This document shows positions 13,001 to 23,671 of a stretch of DNA of 64,000 nucleotides, piece by piece (within the stretch, counting starts at the first letter, position 1; each line of letters begins with the position of its first letter). Under the pieces are notes generated by a model that saw nothing but the letters and a program-made list of their open reading frames with translations, was not told the DNA's origin and did no database searches. The stretch comes from Cranoglanis bouderius (lineage: Eukaryota; Chordata; Actinopteri; Siluriformes; Cranoglanididae), in the NCBI GenBank assembly GCA_023630585.1, contig CM042543.1:17103760-17167759 (forward strand). Reading direction: 5' to 3'. The translations under genes and the position numbers were made by a program.

Positions 13001-16000
13001 TCCTATGACTAATTACAGTTAATGAATCATACTGACATTTGCCAGGCCAGTGTTGCTCAATCACACACTTGTTTACTGTCATCATTTAAAATGTTAGCCT
13101 TCTTTATAGTAATGGTAAGCTCTGTGTAGTCTGTTTTGCTCCAAGCATACACTATATGTGGGTAATTTCACAAAACCTATGTGTGCCACCCTTCACATGG
13201 TCAGATTTTGATATTTTCTACTGTGTATATAGTGAGAAAATTACAGGCTCTCCTGAACTGAAATGTTTGTCTTTTGCATGTAGTGTTCTAGCGTTTTAAA
13301 GTCTGGTTAAAAGGTGAAAAGGGAAAAAATAATGCATTTTAATGTTTGCATTTTCATTGCTGGTATCTTATTACAACTGAATTGAGTAGACTTATGGTTG
13401 TTTCACTACAGCATGTAGCTGTCCAACAACTTCATTAAATCATAACATTTAATGTGTTGGGAAATAACACTTGGTTAACAAGGTTTTAGATATCTTAAAG
13501 CCTAGTTAACACTACATAGTGACACATTTTTCTCCGTCTGTGAGTGAGTGCAAAGGTTCTGATATTTTCATGCATATTTGATTTTCCCACTGATGAATCT
13601 TGTAGTGTGAACCCCTCTCAGACTAGTCACAAGAACATCAATGAGAAACAATCAATGAGTGCCCGAGAGGAAATCAAATCCATCTGCTGTCATACACCGC
13701 ATATCCCTGAACCCAGTTTATCATCCATCTTGTGTGGAAGTACGAGGACAAAATTTAAACACAATAATATTGCTTCTGTAAGAAAGGATTTGGCATGTCA
13801 TACCTAAAATGATTGATTGTTAGGAACAGTTTTAAAAAAAAGACTGATGATTCCTGCCAGCACACGTTTCTTTTCACTATACTCTGCCTGCATCTCCCCA
13901 AGCAATATTTCCTCTTATTTCCAACATTTTCTCTTACAAATTAGTCACATGATGGACAGTTTATGATCGTGAGAAAGCAAGACTTGGGGATCAGGTGTGC
14001 TTTGGCAGGGATCTGTCCGGTAAAAGATCATGTAAAGTGTGCACTTCAACTGCAAGTGATTGTATAGTGCACACATCTCTACAACATTACTGACTGTACA
14101 TGATTCAATTTGTGTAGTGTGAAAGGGTCAGAGATGCTGAGATTTTGTTGTGTAGTGTGCATTAGGCACACTACACTTAGGCAGACTGCATTTGTTGCCA
14201 TTTTGGTGTAATGTATCTATGGTTTCTTAAATTTGAGGAAAACCCCAATTTTGGCCAAAAAACTAATTTTCAGAGTTTGTCAGAATTCAGCCACGACAAC
14301 ATCCACCAGTTTTTCCCAGGCCGCCACACACAATCTTTAACTTAAACAGCCTTTGGATGTATTTTATCTGTACTTCGTAGATGTATGTGAGTACATGTAT
14401 GTATCAGATAATGCTGACTAAAAGACTATTACTTTTGCTCCGAATTTTATTCTCGTAGTCTCCAGCAGACTTGTCTTGCAAGATCCACGCAGGTGATGAG
14501 GTGATCCAAGTGAACCAGCAGACTGTGGTAAGGGCCTCTGCTCTCACCACCTCTCACACAGCCTCAATTTTCCAAACATCCACTCTAATGCTTCCGGGCT
14601 CTTAGGCATGGCTGTAAGATTTTGTGTGTTTGCGTGTGTTTCCTGCTGCAGGTGGGCTGGCAGCTGAAGAACCTGGTGGCTAAGCTAAGGGAGGACCCTA
14701 AAGGAGTGGTGCTGCTGCTGAAGAAGAGGCCAGCAGGCACATCTGGCTTCACACCCGCACCGCTTAAAAACATGCGGTGGAAACCACCCCAGGCACAAGT
14801 CAGTCTCTTGTCAGTCATCAACACTCTCATGTCTCTTACTCAGGTTTCCATCCAATTGTTTATATGCAAATTGTTACGGAAATTTTTAATCTGCATATAA
14901 GAGCATTTGAATATGGCAGAAATATCATGGAAAGAAACACATAGGTTTATGCATGTGGTTGAAGTGGAAAAACTGCTTTGCCCATAGAGATGATGATATT
15001 ATACAATATCGGGAACTTGAGAGATGACATGATAAATATGTGTTCCAGTATTTCCACGACTGGTTTTACTAGCAGATTTTTGTTTGTCATCTTGTTGGTC
15101 TTCTTTGAGATCGTCCCTTAACAGTAGTTTCTGGTAGAGGTAAATTTGGTCCACCAACACATGCTAGAACTCTTGTAGTGAAATTCTGTTACTCTGCCTA
15201 GTAGGATTTTCTTGTTGGCAGTGTTAGCACCTGCGAAATAGGTATTCCTTGTCTGTATTTTTACATACATCTTTCTCTCACGCTTTCTCACAAATTTTCT
15301 ATTTCTTTCCGTCATTCCTACAGAGTTATTTCTTTACTATAACATATTCCTCATCATCTACAAAGCATTATCCTGACGTTCTAAATCAGGGTACGATAAG
15401 TTTTCCGGTTGTTTGCAGCCTACTTAGTCTGAGGTGATTTTTAGCATGGTGTTACTTTATCACTTTTGCAAACCCAGAGTGTTGTGCAAAGGGACGAAGT
15501 GAACTTTTTTCAGTTAATGAGTATTACATCTCATTTGCAGCTGAAGTCCTAGGCACCACCACTGAGACTTTTCTTAGTCTCTTTGTGTAAACAATTTATT
15601 TCTGATCACTAGCAAGCAGAACAATAACTGGGTCATTTCACAGTGTGGTGTTAATTGTGATTGATACACTGTAGATATCGCTGCCTATAGATCAGATATC
15701 ATCATTTTCTACATTCCACAAGCTTCATACTGTTCCATATTGGCTTGGGTTTTTGTCCTGCTCTTTTTGAAAAACCTGCCACTGCATTGTTGTGTATAAT
15801 TCCATTCATAAGCTTTGTATAGTACAGTACTCATCCTCCTTTAAACAGGAACAGACACACCTGTCTTTTGTCCAAACCTGATCCTGGTCTCTACAGTTCT
15901 CCATCAAACTGTGTGTTTAAAGATTTATGTAAAGATAATCTCATTCAAGACCTGCATTTTTAGAAAAATGTAGGCTTTTGGAGCTGTCCAGGCCTGACTC

Positions 16001-18540
16001 TATTGCTTTTTGGAAACAAAGAGCTGTTATAATCCAGCAGTCTGGTTGGCAATGAGATATACCTCCTCAGGTGTCTCCACACCCTGCTGAGACACCATCA
16101 GAGCAAGCCATCACAATCCTGAAGAATGATACCTAAATAACAGAGCCTCTGATTACACACAGGCTTCTTTGGACATGTTAGGATCACTTTTGATTAAGGT
16201 GTCAAAATTTCAAGTGGTAGATATTATATTTCAGCAAGGTTGCATTGTACAAGGTGTGCAGACGGATCACACACGATGATTCAGAGAGGTGATTTCTTGT
16301 TTTCATCTGTGGTTTTGTCAGTCAAGATGACACTGCGTCCTATTTATCACAAAGATAATGTGCTGCTCACCAGACACATTAAGATCTTATTTCATTTTCT
16401 TACTTGAATCCTCTTTGTAGTGGAGTATTAAACACTACATTCTGGCAATGCACCATTTCAAACCACCTGCCAGATAGTACTGTGTCTAACTCTAGGAAGA
16501 GAATTTTATTTTTTTTTTGTTCTTGAGTCATGAGAACATTCATTTACAGAATTAGGGACTTGGCCCTGAGTTCTGCCTGCAGACATGAATACAGTGATGT
16601 TTGAGTCAGGGGCCCCCTAATAGGCAGCATAGGATTAAGAAATGAATGCAGATGAAAGTGCATGAAAAGGAATTTGGGAAAGGCACCACTGGAACCGCAG
16701 TAACTGTAAGCGTAAAATAATACTCTTTGAATGTACAATCAGCCCTCCTTTAATCAGAACAGACTTTGTCTATTTGTTGGTATGTGGCATGGATGTAATA
16801 AACTCATCTATTGATAACTGTCTCATGTCCTCTAGAGCTCCTCTTCACCCAGTAAAACCCAGTCACCTGACAGCAGCACTGGATCTACCAGCAGGAAGCA
16901 GAAACCAGCCATCTTGGACTTGTATATCCCCCCACCTCCATCAGTGCCTTACATGCCACGGTGAGGGAAACAGAGAGAGTAGGAGAGAGAGATTAAGAGA
17001 CTTAGTTACATTCCTGTGGGTTAACGAGTGTACCTCAGTGTCCCCTCCTTTCTTCACTAAAGTGTTAAACCTCACTCTGCATTCCCTTCCGCTTTGCTTC
17101 CTTTCTCTCATAGCTTACTTAAGCCAGCACTCAGCCAGCATGAGCAAAAAAGCCCTCTTATCTTTCTTCCATCTTCTTCCATTACTTCTGCCAGTATTTC
17201 TGTTCTATGGCTTTAAACTCTTATGTACTGTTTTTGGATTAAGCAATATATCACATTCCAGCTTTTCCATTGCCCTTTTTTAAAAATTAAACATGGAAGG
17301 GATTGCTCCTGATTTTATCACCCTGGTTAACTGTATAATTAATTTCCCTTGAATAACTAAATCAACATTTTTTTTGTTTTGATTGACAACAGGGATGTGA
17401 GGACCAGCTCGTTCAGCAGTATTAACAGCAGACCTAAAGGCTCCGAGTCACCCAACTCTTTCTTGGATAAGGAGAGCCGCCGGCGCTTCACCATCACAGA
17501 CCATGACAAGCTGGCTGTCTACCCTGTTGAGGCCAATGTGGTGCAAACTCGGCTCAGGGAGAGAAACTCCTCATATGGTTAGTAACAAAGCAGTACCAGC
17601 ACATTTTATTGTTAAAGTCTGTGCTATAATTTAATATTTCAAAGAGCTCACCATATTGTTAATGCTTGGACTGGTCAATTCTCCTTTATTCCTCATGTAT
17701 TTCTGCAATACAGGTAAACCACGGCCTCTCTCCATGCCAGCAGAAACATGTTTGAGTGTGACAGACCCTTATGCCAGGCCCTGGACACAAGGAAGGAAAG
17801 GTATGTGGTGTGTAAAGACAACAGAATCCACCTGTTTCATGTCAATTTTAATGAGATTTAATCCAAGCACAAGAAAATGTAAATAGAAATTCTGTAAATA
17901 TCATTAAAAAAAAAACATCTCTGTTCATATACATGCTTGAAATTAAAGGTTGCTTTAAAGAGATTATGCAATATAAAGTGACTGTAATTACCTAAGAGAA
18001 AATAGTAACTTTTGTTTCCATGTTGTCTTTCATCATATATGAAAGGAGTATAAGAAATTGATCATGTTACTTTTTGTGTGATTAAAACTCAATCTCACTG
18101 TATAGCCTTCAGTTATTGTGCCAGATGATTGATAATTTTTGGATTTGTTTAAACCTTGGATCAATTTAAATAATGGGTATGTTTTCCTCCATTTTCTTAC
18201 AAGCATCCTCTGATTTTCTCCATTGCTTCATCTTTTCTCATGTTGCGTAGGTGAGGATCTCTTGTACAGATACCTCAGCAATGAGCGCATCCCCACTATA
18301 GCCGAGGAGGTGCCTGCTATGGGGCGCTCGTACAAATCTACAGAAGAGGGATGCGTACGAGGTGTGGATCACGTGCGAAGCAGCCAGTTTCTCGTCAGTG
18401 TAGACCTCCACAACAACGCCACCATCCCTTATCAGCAGGACTTTGCCAAAAATGCTACGACGTCCACTCCGAAAAGACCCCCTGCGGAGCCCTCACTACT
18501 GGTCAGTTGGATCACCAGGCTAAAGCTACTGACTCATTAA
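5486..18540 (+). CDS. cnksr3: CNK3 scaffold protein, connector enhancer of KSR 3 (5' end missing)
   Basis: Eleven coding exons give 471 residues of CNK3: 5486-5688, 6836-6923, 9433-9474, 10420-10539, 10781-10840, 14459-14527, 14652-14798, 16836-16960, 17393-17577, 17714-17800, 18251-18540. The order is the CRIC domain (NEFLTSVVELIGAAKSLLTW), then a PDZ domain (GMYIKSTYDGLHVITGTTE through GWQLKNLVAKLRE), then the Ser/Pro-rich DUF1170-type region (DLYIPPPP, GSESPNSFLD, RPLSMPAET), ending LLVSWITRLKLLTH. That tail matches remembered vertebrate CNKSR3 and not CNKSR2 or CNKSR1. The N-terminal SAM domain (about 75 residues) must lie before the window. CNK proteins are membrane-proximal scaffolds of the Ras-Raf pathway; mammalian CNKSR3 is aldosterone-induced and promotes ENaC activity. 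All junctions are GT-AG and in phase. Confidence 0.93.
6836..6923 (+). CDS. cnksr3: cnksr3 exon: CRIC domain
   Basis: Acceptor GATCACAG, donor GTCTGC. 88 nt encoding TPLTGISDFSSTKNKIIQLC and LELTTTVQQ. The first base completes the Arg codon begun in the previous exon; it ends in phase 0. Confidence 0.92.
9433..9474 (+). CDS. cnksr3: cnksr3 exon: 42-nt small exon of CRIC domain
   Basis: Acceptor TCTCTGCAG, donor GTAAGT. Fourteen codons, DCTVYDMEEKILGV, in phase 0 at both ends. Confidence 0.92.
10420..10539 (+). CDS. cnksr3: cnksr3 exon: end of CRIC, start of PDZ
   Basis: Acceptor GTTTTGCAG, donor GTGAGC. Forty codons, from SKVLNGICDQTVRTTSD to LEEVQLTNIKPGEGL, phase 0 at both ends. The last part is the first strand of the PDZ domain. 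Confidence 0.93.
10781..10840 (+). CDS. cnksr3: cnksr3 exon: PDZ core
   Basis: A CT-rich tract and acceptor CTCCTCAG precede it; donor GTAAGA. Twenty codons, GMYIKSTYDGLHVITGTTEH, phase 0. It carries the PDZ carboxylate-binding loop (GLGMYI across the exon junction). Confidence 0.95.
11089..12390 (+). mobile_element. Tc1-like transposon, decayed transposase
   Basis: Long terminal inverted repeats. The left end reads CAGTGCTGTGAAAAATTATT and the right end, reversed, reads CCGTGCTGTGAAAAAATATT. Both continue inward to matching blocks (TTCTTCTGTTTTTGTGTAT, GGCAACCTGAGTAAACACA). Between them is a transposase-like region on the + strand (about 11430-12175) with many stops and frameshifts. The degraded catalytic block still reads roughly as ...QDNDPKH...SESGSKK...WSGLVKVLA. 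No intact frame, so inactive. In the cnksr3 intron between the two halves of the PDZ domain. Confidence 0.88.
12391..14458. other. cnksr3 intron sequence
   Basis: AT-rich intron without recognisable exons. A possible low-copy DNA-transposon remnant at 13498-14180 is listed separately. The open frames at 12539-12745 and 12588-12794 overlap each other on opposite strands and show no family features. Confidence 0.55.
13498..14180. mobile_element. Possible non-autonomous DNA transposon remnant
   Basis: The left side reads CTAGTTAACACTACATAGTG and the right side has GTGTAGTGTGCATTAGGCA. Reversed, these share a weak AACACTACA/CACTACAC core. Several internal copies of TAGTGTGAA and AGTGTGCA words occur (13602, 14051, 14115, 14152). 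This resembles a sequence with degenerate terminal repeats, but no clear target duplication was seen. Confidence 0.25.
14459..14527 (+). CDS. cnksr3: cnksr3 exon: PDZ domain
   Basis: Acceptor TTCTCGTAG, donor GTAAGG. Twenty-three codons, SPADLSCKIHAGDEVIQVNQ then QTV, phase 0 at both ends. Confidence 0.94.
14652..14798 (+). CDS. cnksr3: cnksr3 exon: end of PDZ
   Basis: Acceptor CCTGCTGCAG, donor GTCAGT. Forty-nine codons from VGWQLKNLVAKLREDPKG to PLKNMRWKPPQAQ, phase 0. The VLLLKKRP strand closes the PDZ domain; RWKPP is a CNK-family motif. Confidence 0.94.
14799..16835. other. cnksr3 intron sequence
   Basis: AT-rich intron. I see no exon, no clear mobile element and no RNA gene in it. The open frame at 16774-17283 is only a read-through of the next exon. 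Confidence 0.55.
16836..16960 (+). CDS. cnksr3: cnksr3 exon: Ser-rich linker and DLYIPPPP motif
   Basis: Acceptor GTCCTCTAG, donor GTGAGG. 125 nt starting in phase 0 and ending two bases into an Arg codon. It encodes a Ser/Thr-rich stretch followed by KPAILDLYIPPPPSVPYMP, a motif shared by CNK2 and CNK3. Confidence 0.92.
17393..17577 (+). CDS. cnksr3: cnksr3 exon: GSESPNSFLD region
   Basis: Acceptor TTGACAACAG, donor GTTAGT. 185 nt encoding DVRTSSFSSINSRPKGSESP, then NSFLDKESRRRFTI and onward to RERNSSY. Strong family match; probably intrinsically disordered and phosphorylated. Confidence 0.93.
17714..17800 (+). CDS. cnksr3: cnksr3 exon: RPLSMPAE region
   Basis: Acceptor GCAATACAG, donor GTATGT. 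87 nt encoding GKPRPLSMPAETCLSVTDPY and ARPWTQGRK. Phase is continuous with both neighbours. Confidence 0.92.
18251..18540 (+). CDS. cnksr3: cnksr3 last coding exon with internal donor at 18502
   Basis: Acceptor TGTTGCGTAG. It encodes EDLLYRYLSNERIPTIAEEV through PPAEPSLLVSWITRLKLLTH and a TAA stop at 18538-18540, the normal CNK3 C-terminus. Inside it, at 18502, the sequence CTACTG|GTCAGT is a good splice donor in phase 0, just before the VSWITRLKLLTH tail. Using it removes the tail and stop and joins the reading frame to the downstream exons at 21864 and on into ipcef1. The tail therefore looks like retained-intron coding sequence. Confidence 0.92.
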
Positions 18541-21500
18541 TGTCACCTTGCTTTGTGCTCTTGCTCAGCTGTCCTGCCTTTTCTACTTTCTTCTTTCTCC
18601 TCATTCCTACCCTAAGTCTGCCTTCTTTTCTAACTGATTTTATGCCTCAAACTGCTTTTTTCACTATTTAACTTGACTGCCTTATTGAATGATAGAAAGT
18701 GGCCATACTTACGCTAAATTTTCTTATGAATGTTTGGAAACACAGCAGGAAATTCTTTTGCAAGAAAACAAAGGGCTGAAATATTAGTCATACAGCATTG
18801 TGTATTAATATTATACTTTGTACAGTAAGCCATTTGCAATACATATCTACCTCCATAAAATTCTGTATGTAAAAGCATTGTATAAATGTGTACAAGTTTT
18901 AATTTTCACAGTCTGCTTCATTCGGGATATTGTAACTGTACATACTTAAAGGTGTTTCCAAACAGTCTCTATGTGAACTAAAATTGACCCTTGTCATCAA
19001 ACACATTTAGGTGTCCCTAATCTCATAACATTTCAAATGAAAGGATGAAGATATGTGTGTTGATGATATTTTGCACAAGCATCCCCTACCACACACACAT
19101 TTGGTCAGTCAGTGGGCAGACTGGCAATTTGTCACATTTCTCTTTAGGCTTGGTTAGCCTGGTTGATTTAGTGTTATACAAGTTATTTTACTGTGTACAC
19201 CTTCTCTCACCATTGGTTTTTACTCACCAAGGTTTTTATTTTATTTTATTGTTATTGTGATTTGCCTTCTCCAAATGGAGAAAAAATTTCAAATGTTGTT
19301 TAAAAACAAAATCTAAATGTTTTTTTTTTTCTCTCCAAATATCCACCCTTGTATTTTGAAATAGGGTTTTTTTTTTGTTTGTTTGTTTTTTTCTTCCCAT
19401 TTAGTTGTTGCCTTTGTAATGCTTGCCTTTAAATTACAGAAGGTGTAGTTTACAGTAAGGTTGGATGATAAGGCCATAAGGATGATAATTTTATATAATA
19501 TTTTCCATATTTTGGACAATAATGATATATGAGAATATAATATTTTATCGTCGTGCATTGTCTGCAGAGCAAAATTATCATCTGGGCTTATCTCACCTGT
19601 AAGCGTTCTCAAATGTCTGACGTCAGATGTAAATGTTGGTTGATTTTAATGCTAAATTCAAATGTATTAATCAAAGGGTATTTGTAGGTTTTGTTTTCTC
19701 TGTGTCTTGCCACATTTCTCAGTTAGGTAAAAATTACTTAATGAAAAGTTACTTGTTAGGATTCTGTTGATAAATGTTAATTGGAAAAGTATTCCAGATC
19801 ATTTATAACTAAATCCCAAAGGCTTAGCCTCTGACTCACAAATTCCATGTGATGTGTGAAAAATTTGCAGAAAAAAAAGGGACCATTGAAGTGCTGTGAC
19901 AAAGCTAGCTAGTTAGGTCATGCTACCATGCTAATGTTAAGGTTTCCTTGCACTCAGTACTAACATGTCTAGTAAGCTGAAATAATTTCCATAGTTAGAT
20001 TACTGTCCGGCATCACTTGTTTTCTGATAAAGTAACTGAGAGAACATGGAAAATGGTCACAAAGAATGAGAAAGTGAGCTTACAGCTTACTCATCAGGTT
20101 TTAGTAACGTTTGGGCCACATACTGTATGCGTGTTGCTTTTGTACTACGGTAGAAGCAGTAGTTGGAAAGTTCAACTGGTCAGCATATTTCTACTGGTTT
20201 TTTTTTTTTTTTTTTTTTTCTTTTTTTTTTTTTTAACCAGTAAACTGCCCAGCACTATCCTGTTTGATTCTGCATAGTTCAGTCATAGCTCATACTCTTA
20301 GAAAAGCAGAGACACCATATTCGCCTACTATCAGACTGTATACTGTTTATACTGTCAGTGGAGGTAATCCACTGAAAAGGGATAAGACTTGTTTATTGTC
20401 CAGAAAATACCCTTTAATACTGGAAAGCAGATTACTAGAGTGGTTAAATCAAACTGTTTTATGCATTGGGTGTCTACATGTATTCCAGATTCTTTACAAT
20501 GCTGGTCTTGTGTGTTTGTCATTCACTGCAGTTTAGTTGAGATTCATAGCTCAACCCAAAACTTATAGCACAGGGGTTAAACAGTATTAAAATATTGTAA
20601 GATATTTATATTGCATTTGGGGATTATTTGTACTTGGCTTTTGTACTTTTTAAGTGATGTGTATAATTAAAAGTGCCATGTCACATCTGTTTTGTAATGT
20701 CTTTATTTAATTATATTTCACTGATACCTAAATTCTGACCTATATTGTTAATGTAAGGTTAATCCAGAGTATCACGTTAAAGGCAGTTTGAACTAAAGCA
20801 AATACGTTAACAAGAGGCAAATTTAGTTTCAGTAATATAAAGAAACAAATAACTTGTCCAGCAGCTTACAAGGTTTGACAAAAAACAGGTCAGTTTAACA
20901 AGTGCAACAGTGGACTTAAATAAAATAAATGTGGAAACATTCGGGTTGAAGTCTTACATGAAATAAATCAGTTATGCTTGCTGATTATGAATAATGTTCC
21001 TCACTATAACACCAGCACAAACAGTACATACAAAGATAAGGCACGTTATTAATAAAAACAATATTATTGGTATATAATTTACATATACTGTGTTCTATTT
21101 TCAGAGAACTTGAAAAATGTGATGAGAATATTACAATATAAAATATAAAGATATTATCACAAATGTTTTGAGAGGTCTTTTCAGCTGATGGTTGATTATT
21201 TTAATTCTTCATCCCTGTTCCTTGTCTGCAATGCCATTGCCCCCTGTGTCTCTCACCCTTTCTGCCCCTATGTTCTGCTACAGCTTGTCTGGGAATTCTC
21301 AACAACTCCATTCATACTAAAGTTTCCTCTAAGCTTCTGCCTTGCTTTAGCTTTTCTAACAATATACAACATTCTGTAAAACAGCCTGTGTTTGAAATGT
21401 GCTCATGTTTTCTTAGCAAACTGCACTGTTAATCTTTTTGTAAATTAACTCAGTAAATTGAAGAAAATCTTTTAATGAGTAGTTATAAGGGTTGGTTTCT

Positions 21501-21863
21501 TTCAGTTTGCATGAACAGATTCTTTCACAAACAGCTCTGAGACTGTAATCTCTGCTCTGCTATACTTTAAATCCTCAGCTAAATATGAGAATATCTGTAT
21601 AAAGTGAGGCATCTAGCTCTTTCTCTTTATACCTTTACTCAGTGCTGTTTTTAAACACAAAACATTTTTATTAGACCATTTTATGCCTTTATTAAAAATG
21701 AGAAATCGAAGGAAATTCTACAAATACTTCAAGTTTCATGAGGTTTTTTTTAAAAAAATTTTTTATTTTTAAACTTAAAATTCAATGTTTCAGTGGCCTC
21801 CCACTGTAGTATAGCTTATTCAGACAGTGTGGGTGTTAACAATTTGTCTGTGTCCCACTACAG
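18541..21863. other. cnksr3 3' UTR and intron to the ipcef1 linker exons
   Basis: Follows the cnksr3 stop. It should hold the 3' UTR of the short transcript, but I cannot choose the poly(A) site: an ATTAAA stands near 20664 and AATAAA near 20919 and 20924. Contains a T-rich tract (20199-20234). No other exon, RNA gene or clear transposon was recognised. Confidence 0.5.
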
Positions 21864-21901
21864 GATCCTGAATGGACATCCAGCAATGCGTTTATGAACA
21901 G
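21864..21901 (+). CDS. cnksr3-ipcef1: CNK3-IPCEF1 linker exon 1 (38 nt)
   Basis: Acceptor CCCACTACAG, donor GTGAGT. Phase 0 at its start, so it joins the internal donor of the last cnksr3 exon. It encodes DPEWTSSNAFMN and two bases of an Arg codon. It is not part of either stand-alone protein. Confidence 0.75.
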
Positions 21902-22722
21902 GTGAGTGGCTCTTGTACTGCACCTCTGAAGGACACCCCATAAGTCTCCTCAGACTGCATATCCACTTACACTGACACTCCACTGAGAGCCTCTAGGCCA
22001 AGCCTCATATAATTAGTGGTGTGGAATGCATGATGGGTGGCTTGGGTGCTGATTTGCATACACTGACAGCACACACTGAAGCACAAACACAGATGGACAT
22101 AGAACATAACACACATAAATCCAGACTTGCTATCATAGAACTGAGCATCATTCGCATAGAAATGTCGTCCATGAGAAATGTGGGTCATGCAGAAAAAATT
22201 GCACTACACTGCCTGCCACTCAGAGAAAGAGAGGAAGTACTAAAGCCTGAAAGTGGTCACAAGGTCAAAGCTGTTGTGATGTGTCTCTCATTATGGGCAA
22301 GATTGATGGCTAATTCAGTTTCTTTCTGCCAGAACACATACATTACTACTCAAAACTATTTTCTTCGATCTTTTGCTACAAAAACAAATGGAAAGGGAAA
22401 TGAATCTACCTATTTCTCTTTTCATTTTGATGTTTGTGGTGGATCTTTAAAGTAAAGATCCTGATTGTGGCCTTATTGTATATGCACAAAACCATTTAGG
22501 ATTTAGGCTCCACAATCTGGGCATGTAAATGGATCAATATTACAAATAAAGTAATGTTTTACACTAGTTATCCTGACAAATGCACAATTGTCTTTAAATA
22601 CCAGTTTAATTTTTTTTAATGATACACTTGCCTAAAAATTACAGGTCTAGACTGTTGATTGCTTGAGATCTGTATTTTTGAGGGTCTGCATCTGTGTGTA
22701 CAGCCAACACAAAAATGTGATG

Positions 22723-22762
22723 CCCCCCCCCCCCCCCCCCAAAAAAAAAATAAAAAAAAAAA
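22723..22762. repeat. Homopolymer C18 followed by A-rich tract
   Basis: Eighteen C (22723-22740) run directly into ten A, a T, and eleven A. On the - strand this is a G18 run that could form a quadruplex. Length is likely polymorphic. Confidence 0.85.
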
Positions 22763-22942
22763 TGTTTGCCCAATTTTTCAGAAAAGATTGGATGTACTTA
22801 GATCCAATACATTGGATGTAAAATATATATGTAATCAGAAGACACATTGAGATACTATACCATAATGTTGGAGATAACAACTAATTATAACGTACTTTAA
22901 CGACACACCATGTTACTTTCCTAAAGACTGAGAATGTTTATA

Positions 22943-23506
22943 TAGTACTGTGCAAAAGTTTTATGCACATGCAAAGAAATGCTGTAGAGCAAAGATGCCT
23001 TCAAAATAATGAAATTAAATGTTTCTACATTTAAAAAAAAACAAAACAACGTAAAGAGCAGTAAACAGTAGTAAATGAAACAAAGTCAATATTTGGTGTG
23101 ACAAAAAAATAACAATTAAAATAAAAAATAGTAGTTTCTGGTACAATTTGTGCAGTTTTATAAGGAAATGAGCTGGTAAGTTTTATTGAGCTTTTAGTTT
23201 TATCTTGCAGAACCAGCCACAGTTCTTCTGGAGACTTTGACTTTTGCACTTACTTCTTATTTTTGCAGCAAAACCCAGCAGCCTTCATTGTGTTTTTTTG
23301 GTCTCTTATGTAATATGCTGCTTTCTTTAATGACACAAACATTTTTCTGTAACATTTAATTTTGTGCTAGAAAACTAATGTTTGGGAATGTAAAATGTTT
23401 TTGTACTGACTTGATAATGTAGAAGTCATAAAATAAAAAAATCTATAACAAAGTTTGTACTAAAAAAAAAAAAAATAGGGTGCCTAAAACTATTGCACAG
23501 TACTGT
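22943..23506. mobile_element. Non-autonomous DNA transposon (MITE-like)
   Basis: The left end reads TAGTACTGTGCAAAAGTTTT and the right end, reversed, reads ACAGTACTGTGCAATAGTTTT, so the ends are inverted repeats with TA-type borders. The interior (about 510 bp) is AT-rich with no transposase frame. This terminal motif is very common in fish genomes. It lies between the first two linker exons. Confidence 0.8.
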
Positions 23507-23510
23507 TTAC

Positions 23511-23513
<3 letters not shown>

Positions 23514-23540
<27 letters not shown>
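23514..23540. repeat. (CA)13 microsatellite
   Basis: Pure CA dinucleotide run directly beyond the right end of the neighbouring MITE-like element. Confidence 0.9.
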
Positions 23541-23541
<1 letters not shown>

Positions 23542-23628
23542 TTTTAACTGATAACAGTTGATTTAGCCTTTTAAACACAATTCCATTGTTGTTTATATGC
23601 ATTGCATTTTCTGACCTGTCTTTATTAG

Positions 23629-23671
23629 GTACAGCACCATAGCAATGCGAGCCTGGTCATTCTCTCAAGCG
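23629..23671 (+). CDS. cnksr3-ipcef1: CNK3-IPCEF1 linker exon 2 (43 nt)
   Basis: Acceptor CTTTATTAG, donor GTAAGA. Its first base completes the Arg codon, then YSTIAMRAWSFSQA, ending in phase 0. The short length and correct phase on both sides argue for a real exon. Confidence 0.72.

Noticed and set aside
16774..17283. 169-codon + strand open frame
   Set aside because: Its frame differs from that of the real cnksr3 exon 16836-16960 which it overlaps; the family match is in the exon frame only.
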